Assembly: GCA_023427825.1 (NCBI GenBank)
Contig: JAEZAI010000653.1
Coordinates: 1 to 5,842 of the forward strand
Source of the DNA: Actinomycetes bacterium
GTDB lineage: Bacteria; Actinomycetota; Acidimicrobiia; Acidimicrobiales; Microtrichaceae
Length of the DNA stretch: 5,842 nucleotides
Reading direction: 5' to 3'
Positions 1 through 4,882 of the stretch are shown here, piece after piece; position 1 is the first letter of the stretch, and every line of letters starts with the position of its first letter. Under the pieces are notes generated by a model that saw only the letters and a list, made by a program, of their open reading frames with translations, was not told where the DNA came from and made no database searches. The translations under genes and the position numbers were made by a program.

Positions 1-13
1 CGGCCCGACGGCC

Positions 14-33
14 GGGGGCGGCCGCCGGCCCCC
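14..33. other. GC-only inverted repeat at left edge
   Basis: GGGGGC at 14-19 can pair with GCCCCC at 28-33 around an 8-base loop. It lies about 38 bases beyond the stop of the small membrane gene on the minus strand. There is no T-run after it and the surroundings are almost pure G and C, so it may be compositional. I see no coding region in bases 1-71. Confidence 0.2.
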
Positions 34-51
34 CCGCGCCGTTGCGGGAGC

Positions 52-68
52 ACCGGCGGTCCGCCGGT
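52..68 (-). terminator. Hairpin just after small membrane gene
   Basis: ACCGGCGG-T-CCGCCGGT is a perfect 17-base palindrome. As RNA it can fold as a 7-bp stem (52-58 with 62-68) with a 3-base loop. It begins three bases after the minus-strand stop codon at 72-74. No U-tract follows, which is usual for candidate terminators in very GC-rich actinobacteria. The position right after a stop favours a 3'-end role; this is inferred, not proven. Confidence 0.4.
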
Positions 69-71
69 CCG

Positions 72-224
72 TCAGATGCGCGCTCGACCGCGGGAGCCCG
101 TGAGGACCGCGATCACCAGGCCGACGACGCCGATGACCGCAACGATGCCGCCGATCGTGGCGTTGGCGAACGCCGCGATCAGGATGCCGACGACGATGAC
201 GAGCAGTGCAGCTCCGATGGTCAT
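72..224 (-). CDS. Small two-helix membrane protein, 50 aa
   Basis: Predicted product of 50 residues, almost entirely hydrophobic. Two membrane segments are visible: about residues 3-20 (a run of A, L, V, I and G) and about 23-42 (glycine-rich, TIGGIVAVIG onwards), joined by a short polar turn around N21. The C-terminus (SRGRAR, 43-49) is basic, which by the positive-inside rule suggests a cytoplasmic tail and a helical hairpin. The ATG at 224 is chosen over the in-frame start at 311 because GAAGG lies 8-9 bases before it, and because the extra 29 residues are polar, unlike the rest. It resembles the small glycine-rich membrane proteins common in actinobacteria (DUF6458-like in style), but I cannot assign a family or a function. 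It lies downstream of the P450 gene on the same strand, separated by 164 bp that include a hairpin, so it probably has its own promoter. Confidence 0.72.
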   Translation of the reverse strand: MTIGAALLVIVVGILIAAFANATIGGIVAVIGVVGLVIAVLTGSRGRARI

Positions 225-327
225 GTGATCACCTTCTTCTCTTCGCAGTGCGGTGCGCTGCGGGGACGTCCGGGCCCTACCCGGGAATCCCGATCTTGAG
301 CACGCCGGCATCGGGTGACCCCGAAAG

Positions 328-353
328 GACGACCGGATCCGCGACCGGTCGTC
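328..353 (-). terminator. Probable terminator of the P450 transcript
   Basis: GACGACCGG at 328-336 and CCGGTCGTC at 345-353 form a perfect 9-bp stem with an 8-base loop. It lies 35 bases beyond the P450 stop codon. Read on the minus strand, the stem is followed by CTTTC, a short T-rich stretch in a region otherwise nearly free of T. The rest of the 225-388 gap must hold the promoter of the small membrane gene, but I see no convincing -35/-10 pair there. Confidence 0.5.
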
Positions 354-388
354 ACGAACCGCGCAGGTCCGGCGATTCGCCCGCGCCG

Positions 389-1654
389 TCAGGCCGCGCC
401 GACCGGCGCGGTCGGCGTGAACCGGACCGGAAGCCGCTTGATGCCACCCACCAGCGGCACCCCGGCCGCCTCGAGGTAGGTCGGCTCGCCGGCGACCTCG
501 ATGTCGGGCAGGCGCGTCAGCAGCTGACGGAACACGACCGACAGCTCACGGCGGGCCAGGTGCGCTCCCAGGCAGAAGTGCGGTCCGGGACCGCCGAAGC
601 CCACGTGCGGGTTCGGGTCGCGGAGCACGTCGAAGCGCTCGGGGTCGTCGAACACCAGCGGGTCGCGGTTGGCGGCGCCGTAGAACAGGACGAGCTTGTC
701 GCCCTCGTCGAAGTCGTGACCCGACAGCGTGAGCGGGTGCGTGACCGTCCGGCGCATGAACGTCACCGGCGACGCCATCCGCACGATCTCCTCGACCGCG
801 CTCGGCGTCACGCCGTCCAGGTCGTCCTGCCAGATGCGGCGCTGGTCCGGGTGCTGGCCGAGCAGGTGCATGCCGATGCTCGTGGCGGTCCGTGTGGTGT
901 CGTTGCCGGCGACGGCGAGCAGGATGAAGAACGGCGCGATCTCCTCGGGGGCGAGCATGTCCTCGCCCAGGTCGTTGTGGACCAGGGCCGAGGTGAGGTC
1001 GTCCTGCGGGTCCTTGCGACGCTGCTCGGCGAGCTCGCCCATGAGCGTCGTGAGCGTGACGCCGGCCTCGAACAGGGCGCTGATGATGTCGTCCTTGCCG
1101 CCCATCATCTCGGGGTCCCCGGCACCCAGGATCACGTTGGTGGCGTCGAGCACCGTCCCGAACTCGCTGCGGGGGATGCCCATCATGTCGCAGATGACCA
1201 GCAGCGGGAACGGTTGCGAGAGCGCCTCGACGAGGTCCACCTCGCCCTTCTCGCACATGTCGTCGATGACCTCGGTGCAGATGGTCTCGACGGAGTCGAG
1301 GACGCCCTGCAGGGCCCGAGGGGTGAACGACCGGGCCACGATCCCGCGCTGACGGGCGTGGCGCGGGTCGTCCATGGTGATGTACGGCCCGAAGAACTCC
1401 ATGGCGTCGGTGGGCATGTCCGCGATCGAGATGGAGCCCTGGCCCGAGCAGTAGTCCTGCGGGTGGCGGCTGATCTCCACCACCTCCGCGTACCGCGTCA
1501 CGGCATACCACTCGTCGGGCACGCCGGTGAGGAAGTTGTCGGACTGCGCCTTGGTGAAGGGCGACTCGGCCCGGAGCGCGGCGAAGTCGGCCATCCGCTC
1601 GTCGAGCGAGCGCCGCCAGAACTGCGGGTCGCCGAGCTCCAGTCGCTGCGTCAT
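389..1654 (-). CDS. Cytochrome P450, CYP124-like
   Basis: A complete soluble bacterial P450 of 421 residues. Seen: the I-helix oxygen-activation motif AGNDTTR (249-255), the K-helix ExxR (E289-R292, in EEIVR), and the heme loop FGGPGPHFCLG (353-363) with C361 as thiolate ligand. There is no N-terminal membrane anchor. Family: segments such as ICDMMGIP (154-161), TNVILGAGDP (172-181), FFILLAVAGN (242-251) and NPNPHVGFGG recall from memory mycobacterial CYP124 more than CYP125 or CYP142. CYP124 hydroxylates the terminal carbon of methyl-branched lipids and can also oxidise cholesterol side chains, so a lipid or isoprenoid substrate is a reasonable guess here; the real substrate is unknown. The enzyme needs a ferredoxin and a reductase, and neither is in the window. 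The ATG at 1654 has GGAGGT 8 bases upstream. The tetR-like gene lies 49 bp upstream on the same strand, and the gap carries two inverted repeats, which suggests control by that regulator. Confidence 0.96.
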   Translation of the reverse strand: MTQRLELGDPQFWRRSLDERMADFAALRAESPFTKAQSDNFLTGVPDEWYAVTRYAEVVEISRHPQDYCSGQGSISIADMPTDAMEFFGPYITMDDPRHARQRGIVARSFTPRALQGVLDSVETICTEVIDDMCEKGEVDLVEALSQPFPLLVICDMMGIPRSEFGTVLDATNVILGAGDPEMMGGKDDIISALFEAGVTLTTLMGELAEQRRKDPQDDLTSALVHNDLGEDMLAPEEIAPFFILLAVAGNDTTRTATSIGMHLLGQHPDQRRIWQDDLDGVTPSAVEEIVRMASPVTFMRRTVTHPLTLSGHDFDEGDKLVLFYGAANRDPLVFDDPERFDVLRDPNPHVGFGGPGPHFCLGAHLARRELSVVFRQLLTRLPDIEVAGEPTYLEAAGVPLVGGIKRLPVRFTPTAPVGAA

Positions 1655-1670
1655 CGTCCGTGACCTCCAC

Positions 1671-1694
1671 GTGGTCGGTTGGGTGTCCGACCAC
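1671..1694. promoter_or_regulatory. 8-8-8 inverted repeat before P450 start
   Basis: GTGGTCGG (1671-1678) and CCGACCAC (1687-1694) are perfect inverted copies separated by 8 bases. The element ends two bases before the P450 ribosome binding site (1663-1668) and overlaps the -10-like box TACGGT (minus strand, 1698-1693). It could be a DNA operator around the transcription start, or an RNA hairpin in the leader or at the 3' end of tetR. No T-run follows, which weakens the terminator reading. Confidence 0.45.
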
Positions 1695-1698
1695 CGTA
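1693..1698 (-). promoter_or_regulatory. Candidate -10 box for P450
   Basis: TACGGT on the minus strand matches the TAnnnT core of actinobacterial -10 elements. It lies about 39 bases before the P450 ATG, giving a predicted leader of roughly 32 bases that contains the GGAGGT ribosome binding site. No good TTGACA-like -35 is seen at the expected distance (GGGAAA is the closest by position). If real, the 15-bp palindrome at 1700-1714 occupies the -35/-10 spacer. Confidence 0.35.
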
Positions 1699-1699
1699 G

Positions 1700-1714
1700 G
1701 CGATCATTGATCGC
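1700..1714. promoter_or_regulatory. 15-bp palindrome, candidate TetR operator
   Basis: GCGATCA-T-TGATCGC is a perfect palindrome with 7-bp arms around a single central base. It overlaps the last codons and the stop (1704-1706) of the tetR-like gene and sits directly upstream of the candidate P450 -10 box. Size, symmetry and position between -35 and -10 fit an operator for a dimeric TetR-type repressor. It is relatively AT-rich for this window, which makes chance symmetry from GC-only sequence less likely. That the neighbouring TetR protein binds here is inference. Confidence 0.5.
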
Positions 1715-2390
1715 ATTTCCCGCCGGCGCGCCGGGTGAGGCCGGCCAGGAAGGTCTGGAGGCCGAACTCGAACACCTCGTCCGCCGCCGGGGCGGCGCCG
1801 CTGCGCACGTCCTGTCCCGCGGCGAAGCTGCGACCGGCGCTGCTCGTGTCGAAGTAGACGGTGCCGAGCACGAAGTCGATGAGCGCGAGGACGGCCGGCA
1901 CCGCCAGGTCGTCGGAGTACCCGGCCGCCGACATGCACCGGAGCCCCACCTCGACGCCGCGGATCGCGTTCGGCCCGAGCAGCGGCGCGGCGGTCAGGGC
2001 CGGGAGGAGCTGCGCGTGGTCGAGCAGCACGCGGCGCAGCTCGTGCGCCAGCTGCTCGACGCCGGCGCGCCCGGCCACGTCCCCGGCGGGCAGGTCCACC
2101 TCGCCGATCACCCGGTCGACCATGAGCACGAGCAGCTCCTCGCGGCTCGCCACGTGCCGGTACAGCGACGCACTCCCCGTCCCCAGCTCATCCGCCAGGC
2201 CGCGGACCGTCAGCGCGGCCAGGCCCTGGGCGTCCACGAGCCCGATCGCCACGTCGACGATCCGCTCCAGCGTCAGGCCGTCGGCCCGCGGACGGCGTCG
2301 CGCGGAGCGCTCCTGGAGCGACGACCACCAGGCTGCGCTGCCCGGCACGTCCGTGCGCGGCGCTGGGGCTGGCTCCGGGACGCTGGACAT
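1704..2390 (-). CDS. TetR/AcrR-family transcriptional regulator
   Basis: A 228-residue DNA-binding regulator. The N-terminal HTH domain spans about residues 39-98: LTLERIVDVAIGLVDAQG begins it, TVRGLADELG (61-70) is the first HTH helix, and the recognition part GSASLYRHVASREEL (72-86) carries the family hallmark (S)LYxHVxxKEEL in the variant with R for K. Residues 1-38 are a proline- and arginine-rich extension, often disordered in this family. The C-terminal helical ligand-binding domain (about 100-220) resembles TetR_C-type domains, and its ligand cannot be read from sequence. The ATG at 2390 is preferred over the in-frame 2468 start because the longer version adds a proline-rich stretch overlapping the divergent promoter region. 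No Shine-Dalgarno lies before 2390; instead TACGAT sits 6 bases upstream, consistent with a leaderless mRNA. The gene precedes the P450 on the same strand and diverges from the FMN reductase, so it may control either or both. Confidence 0.92.
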   Translation of the reverse strand: MSSVPEPAPAPRTDVPGSAAWWSSLQERSARRRPRADGLTLERIVDVAIGLVDAQGLAALTVRGLADELGTGSASLYRHVASREELLVLMVDRVIGEVDLPAGDVAGRAGVEQLAHELRRVLLDHAQLLPALTAAPLLGPNAIRGVEVGLRCMSAAGYSDDLAVPAVLALIDFVLGTVYFDTSSAGRSFAAGQDVRSGAAPAADEVFEFGLQTFLAGLTRRAGGKCDQ

Positions 2391-2396
2391 CCGGGC

Positions 2397-2402
2397 ATCG
2401 TA
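2397..2402 (-). promoter_or_regulatory. -10 box of probable leaderless tetR mRNA
   Basis: TACGAT (minus strand) matches TAnnnT exactly and ends 6 bases before the ATG at 2390. A -10 in this place would put the transcription start on or next to the A of the start codon, which explains why no ribosome binding site is found. The -35 region is weak (around GGGTCA). Leaderless transcripts are common in actinobacteria. Confidence 0.4.
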
Positions 2403-2417
2403 GGGGCGGCTCCACCG

Positions 2418-2447
2418 TTGACCCGGGGGCGGTGGCAGCGGTAGTCC
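2418..2447 (+). promoter_or_regulatory. Candidate promoter of FMN reductase
   Basis: TTGACC at 2418-2423 differs from the TTGACA consensus in one base. TAGTCC at 2442-2447 lies 18 bp further and gives a weaker -10. The predicted start near 2454 leaves about 20 bases of leader, holding the GGGAG at 2461-2465. The nonamer TGACCCGGG occurs at 2419-2427, over this -35 and near the -35 position of the divergent tetR promoter, and again exactly at 2455-2463 near the predicted start. The two copies could be binding sites of a shared regulator. Confidence 0.35.
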
Positions 2448-2473
2448 AGCCGCATGACCCGGGAGCACCGCTC

Positions 2474-2599
2474 ATGAGCACAGGGCAGCCGCGCACGAGC
2501 ACAGGGCAGCCGCGCACGAGCACAGAGCAGCCGCGCACGAGCACAGCGCAGCAGCGCACGAGCACAGCGCAGCAGCGCACGAGCACAGGGCAGAAGAGC
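2474..2599 (+). repeat. Six tandem 21-bp repeats at gene 5' end
   Basis: Six units of exactly 21 bp start at 2474, 2495, 2516, 2537, 2558 and 2579. They encode MSTGQPR, TSTGQPR, TSTEQPR, TSTAQQR, TSTAQQR and TSTGQKS. Units 1 and 2 differ by one base (ATG versus ACG at the start), unit 3 by one base from unit 2 (GGG to GAG in the middle), units 4 and 5 are identical, and unit 6 has a diverged end that runs into the enzyme domain. Unit length is a multiple of three, so gain or loss of copies keeps the frame. Likely a minisatellite grown from the original N-terminal heptad. Confidence 0.97.
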
Positions 2600-3103
2600 C
2601 GGTCGGTGGTGGTCGTCGTCGGCAACCCCCAGGCCGGGTCGCGCACGGCCAAGGTGGCGGAGCGACTCGGACGGCGACTCGCCGAGCTGGTCGAGGCGGC
2701 GGACGTGCACCTCGTCGACCTGGCCACGCTCGGGCCCGCCCTCCTGGCCTGGGGCGACCCCACCGTGGCGGCAGCAAAGCGCGCGGTCCACGACGCCACC
2801 GTGGTCGTCATCGCGTCGCCGACCTACAAAGCCGCCTACACCGGCCTCCTCAAGCTGTTCCTCGACCAGTTCGAGCACGGCGAGCTCCGGTCGGTCCCCG
2901 TCGTCGTGCCGCTCATGACCGGCGGCGGTCCCGGGCACGCGCTCGCCGTCGAGGTGCACCTGCGCCCGGTCCTGGTCGAGATCGGCGCCCGGGTCCCGAC
3001 CGCCGGGCTGTACGTGGGGGGCGACCAGGTGGACGACCCGTCCGCGCCGATCGAGGCGTGGTGGGCTGCGGAGTCCGCTGCGGTGGCAGTGGCCGCGCGC
3101 TGA
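2474..3103 (+). CDS. SsuE-type NAD(P)H:FMN reductase with repeat N-terminus
   Basis: A 209-residue protein. Residues 43-205 form a flavodoxin-like domain of the NADPH-dependent FMN reductase family. Seen: the first beta strand VVVVVG with the FMN-phosphate loop GNPQAGSRT (50-58), then IASPTYKAAYTG (113-124), closely matching the SsuE segment ATPVYKAAYSG as I recall it, and PLMTGGGPGHALAV (146-159). SsuE and MsuE supply reduced FMN to two-component alkanesulfonate monooxygenases. By that alignment, the pi-helix tyrosine of SsuE (in AVDYALKP) corresponds to valine 161 here, so flavin handling may differ. No monooxygenase is nearby. Residues 1-42 are six heptads of the type TSTGQPR, absent from ordinary family members (about 170-190 residues). 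The ATG at 2474 has GGGAG 8 bases upstream. No ATG, GTG or TTG occurs in repeats 2-6, so the repeats are almost certainly translated. A GTG at 2432 is possible but has no good ribosome binding site. Cytosolic. Confidence 0.92.
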   Translation: MSTGQPRTSTGQPRTSTEQPRTSTAQQRTSTAQQRTSTGQKSRSVVVVVGNPQAGSRTAKVAERLGRRLAELVEAADVHLVDLATLGPALLAWGDPTVAAAKRAVHDATVVVIASPTYKAAYTGLLKLFLDQFEHGELRSVPVVVPLMTGGGPGHALAVEVHLRPVLVEIGARVPTAGLYVGGDQVDDPSAPIEAWWAAESAAVAVAAR

Positions 3104-3122
3104 GTCCGGGCGGGCTCAGCGC
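3097..3122. terminator. Bidirectional hairpin holding both stop codons
   Basis: GCGCTGAGTCC (3097-3107) and GGGCTCAGCGC (3112-3122) form an 11-bp stem with one T-G pair and a 4-base loop. The stop of the FMN reductase (3101-3103, plus) is in the left arm and the stop of the flavin reductase (3116-3118, minus) is in the right arm. It fits a shared terminator of two convergent genes. No T-tract flanks it. Confidence 0.55.
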
Positions 3123-3694
3123 GCCCGGTGGGTGGCCGGTCGCGGGCGCTCCTCCGCCGGGTGCCCCGGGTCCAGGTCCGACACGTCCGAGAGCCGGAGC
3201 GGGTCCAGGCCCTCACCGGTCCACACGCGCTCCACCTCGAGCACCACGCACACGTGGTCGCCACCCTCGTCGAGCGCAGCGGTCCGCCGGCCCAGCAGCC
3301 GGTTCGGGCAGTCCCGCAGGAGCGGCGCGTCGACGCCGTCGGCCTCCACGAGGTCCAGGCCGTCGAACTTGTCGCCGTCGTCGCCGGTCCGGGTCCCGAA
3401 CCGCTCGGCGAGGTCATGCTGCGACCGGTCGAGGAAGTGCACGGCGAGGTGGGTGGCCCGCAGGCCCACGCGGCCGGTGTGGTTCGCCTTGGACAGCCAG
3501 ACCACGTAACGGCCCGGGTCGATGCTCGACTGGCAGTGGAAGCCCACCAGGCAGCCGGCGCGCTCGTCGCCCGACGCCGTCGTCACGACGATCATGGGCT
3601 GGTCCAGCGCCTCGACGATCGACGCGAGCCCGTCGGCCCGGTCCTCGTCGCTCGCCATGGCGTTGCCGCCCGTCGATCCGTCCATGTCGGTCAC
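3116..3694 (-). CDS. Flavin reductase domain protein (split-barrel, HpaC-like)
   Basis: 192 residues with one FMN-binding split-barrel flavin reductase domain, about residues 23-160. Diagnostic stretches: QPMIVVTTASGDERAGCLVG (32-51), FHCQSSIDPGRYVVWLSKAN (52-71), then HLAVHFLDR and LAERFGTRTGDDGDKF (95-110). In the wider family such proteins use NAD(P)H to make reduced flavin for a partner oxygenase, or act as flavin-binding oxidoreductases; some actinobacterial members use other deazaflavin or flavin chemistry. The partner here is unknown. The last 30 residues are charged and proline-rich and likely disordered. The start is GTG at 3694: GGGAAGG lies 9 bases upstream, while the in-frame ATGs at 3685 and 3658 lack a site at proper distance. 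The truncated dehydrogenase lies 41 bp upstream on the same strand, so the two were probably co-transcribed. It converges on another FMN reductase of unrelated fold. Confidence 0.9.
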   Translation of the reverse strand: MTDMDGSTGGNAMASDEDRADGLASIVEALDQPMIVVTTASGDERAGCLVGFHCQSSIDPGRYVVWLSKANHTGRVGLRATHLAVHFLDRSQHDLAERFGTRTGDDGDKFDGLDLVEADGVDAPLLRDCPNRLLGRRTAALDEGGDHVCVVLEVERVWTGEGLDPLRLSDVSDLDPGHPAEERPRPATHRAR

Positions 3695-3735
3695 GCCCGG
3701 ACACCTTCCCGCCGGGCGGGGCGATCATCCCCGAC

Positions 3736-4314
3736 TCAGGTCACTCGCTGGTCGCCCGAGGAGCCGTCGAGCATCCGGCCGTGCACGGCGGCCGCCGCCC
3801 CCTGTGGCAGCAGCTTGGCCAGCACCGTCTGCACCTTGTTGCGGAACGCCCCTGCGACCACGTGGTCGTCGCCCGACTGCAACGCCTCGACCGCGTCCCG
3901 AGCCACGCGCTCCGGGTCGTCCTTGTGGCCACGGTCCGCCTTGGACCCGTCCATGCCGGCACGGTCGAAGAACTCCGTGTCGGTCGGGCCCGGCTGCAGC
4001 GCGGTCACGCCGACACCCGTCCCGTCGAGCTCGTCGTGCAGTGCTTCGCCGAACGACTGCACGAAGGCCTTGGACGCCGCGTACGTGACGTAGCCGGGAC
4101 CCGCCATGGTCGCTGCGACCGACGACGTCAGGAGGACGGCTCCCTCGCCCCGCTCCACCATGCCCGGGAGCAGCAGGCCGCAGAGCTGCACCACACCACG
4201 GACGTTCAGGTCGACGAGCCGGAGGTGCGCGGCCAGATCGCTCTCGACGAACGGGCCCGCCACGCCCACACCGGCGTTCGCGCACAGCACCTGCGCGCCG
4301 CCGGCGCGGTCCAC
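3736..4314 (-). pseudogene. Short-chain dehydrogenase lacking N-terminal cofactor motif
   Basis: A reading frame of about 192 residues (from the GTG at 4314) that is clearly the C-terminal two thirds of a classical short-chain dehydrogenase/reductase, a family normally near 250-270 residues. Seen: CANAGVG (11-17, the NNAG strand motif), N37 in DLNVRG, S65 in LLTSSVA, Y78 and K82 in YAASK, and PGPTDTEFF (108-116). So the catalytic Asn-Ser-Tyr-Lys set is intact. Missing are the first beta strand and the TGxxxGxG dinucleotide-binding loop, about 75-85 residues. No other frame upstream restores them, and the space is taken by the opposite-strand metallophosphoesterase from 4394, so this is a real 5' loss rather than a simple frameshift. 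The frame is open further upstream but that part has no dehydrogenase character. The GTG at 4314 has GGGAGGA 10 bases upstream, so a shortened protein might still be made. C-terminal part and stop look normal. I call it a probable pseudogene; a functional short form is less likely. Confidence 0.75.
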
Positions 4315-4393
4315 CGCGGTGGCGTCCTCCCATTCCCGCGCCTCGTGGCCGCCGCTCTGGAGGAGGGCACCCGAGCCCGCCACACTGGGGGCG

Positions 4394-4882
4394 ATGCGCG
4401 TCCTGGTGATCGCCGACACCCACGTCCGCGACGGTGGTGGACCGCTCGACGAGCGGGTGCTGTCCGCTGCCGCCGAGGCCGACCTGGTGCTGCACGCCGG
4501 CGACGTCACGGGGTCGGAGCTGCTCGAACGACTCGCGGAGCTCGCACCGGTGCACGCGGTCCTCGGCAACAACGACGTGGACCTGGTCGGGACGCTGCCC
4601 GAGCGACTGGAGCTCGATCTCGACGGCGTGGCGGTGGCGATGGTGCATGACAGCGGCGCGTCGGCAGGCCGCCCCGGTCGGCTCCGACGGTGGTTCCCCG
4701 AGGCGGACCTCGTGGTGTTCGGCCACTCGCACCTCCCCCAGGACGTGACCACCGACGACGGCACCCGGCTCTTCAACCCCGGCAGCCCGACGCAGCGGCG
4801 GCGGGCGCCGACGAGGACCTACGGGACGCTCGAGGTGCGCGACGGACGCATCGTCGACCTCCGCCACGTGCACCTCAGCTGA
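4394..4882 (+). CDS. YfcE-type metallophosphoesterase
   Basis: A complete 162-residue calcineurin-like phosphoesterase of the small YfcE/MJ0936 type, which hydrolyses phosphodiesters or phosphomonoesters with two divalent metals (often Mn). All metal-binding blocks are present in order: D8-x-H10 in IADTH, G36-D37 in LHAGD, G58-N59-x-D61 in LGNND, H85 in MVHDS, and G110-H111-S-H113 in FGHSH. The family ending NPGSPT (128-133) followed by an arginine run is also seen. No signal peptide, so cytosolic; the physiological substrate is unknown. ATG at 4394 is chosen because MRVLVIADTH is the canonical family N-terminus. A G-run sits only two bases before the ATG and a GGAGGAGGG (4359-4367) is 27 bases away, so no normal ribosome binding site is seen; initiation may be leaderless or weak. 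Its end overlaps by 8 bp the end of the convergent DUF2231 gene, and its start faces the truncated dehydrogenase. Confidence 0.93.
   Translation: MRVLVIADTHVRDGGGPLDERVLSAAAEADLVLHAGDVTGSELLERLAELAPVHAVLGNNDVDLVGTLPERLELDLDGVAVAMVHDSGASAGRPGRLRRWFPEADLVVFGHSHLPQDVTTDDGTRLFNPGSPTQRRRAPTRTYGTLEVRDGRIVDLRHVHLS

Noticed and set aside
206..1663. Long plus-strand open frame of 485 codons
   Set aside because: It is antisense to the P450 gene, shows no family motif and has the Arg/His/Val-rich makeup of a shadow frame in GC-rich DNA. The minus strand carries every P450 motif.
2474..2599. Minus-strand Cys/Ala-rich repeat peptide (CSCAAAL units), or a CRISPR-like array
   Set aside because: The repeat length is a multiple of three, so every frame stays open and gives a repeated peptide by necessity. 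There are no spacers between units, so it is not CRISPR.
3708..3720. Palindrome CCCGCC-G-GGCGGG near the flavin reductase start
   Set aside because: Short GC-only symmetry with a one-base centre, expected by chance here; it partly overlaps the ribosome binding site but nothing else supports a role.
4359..4367. GGAGGAGGG as ribosome binding site of the metallophosphoesterase
   Set aside because: It is 27 bases from the ATG, and no standard in-frame start codon lies at a suitable distance after it.
3058..4650. Long plus-strand open frame of 530 codons
   Set aside because: It crosses three well-supported genes on both strands and is dominated by Arg, Gly, Pro and Ala; a compositional artefact.
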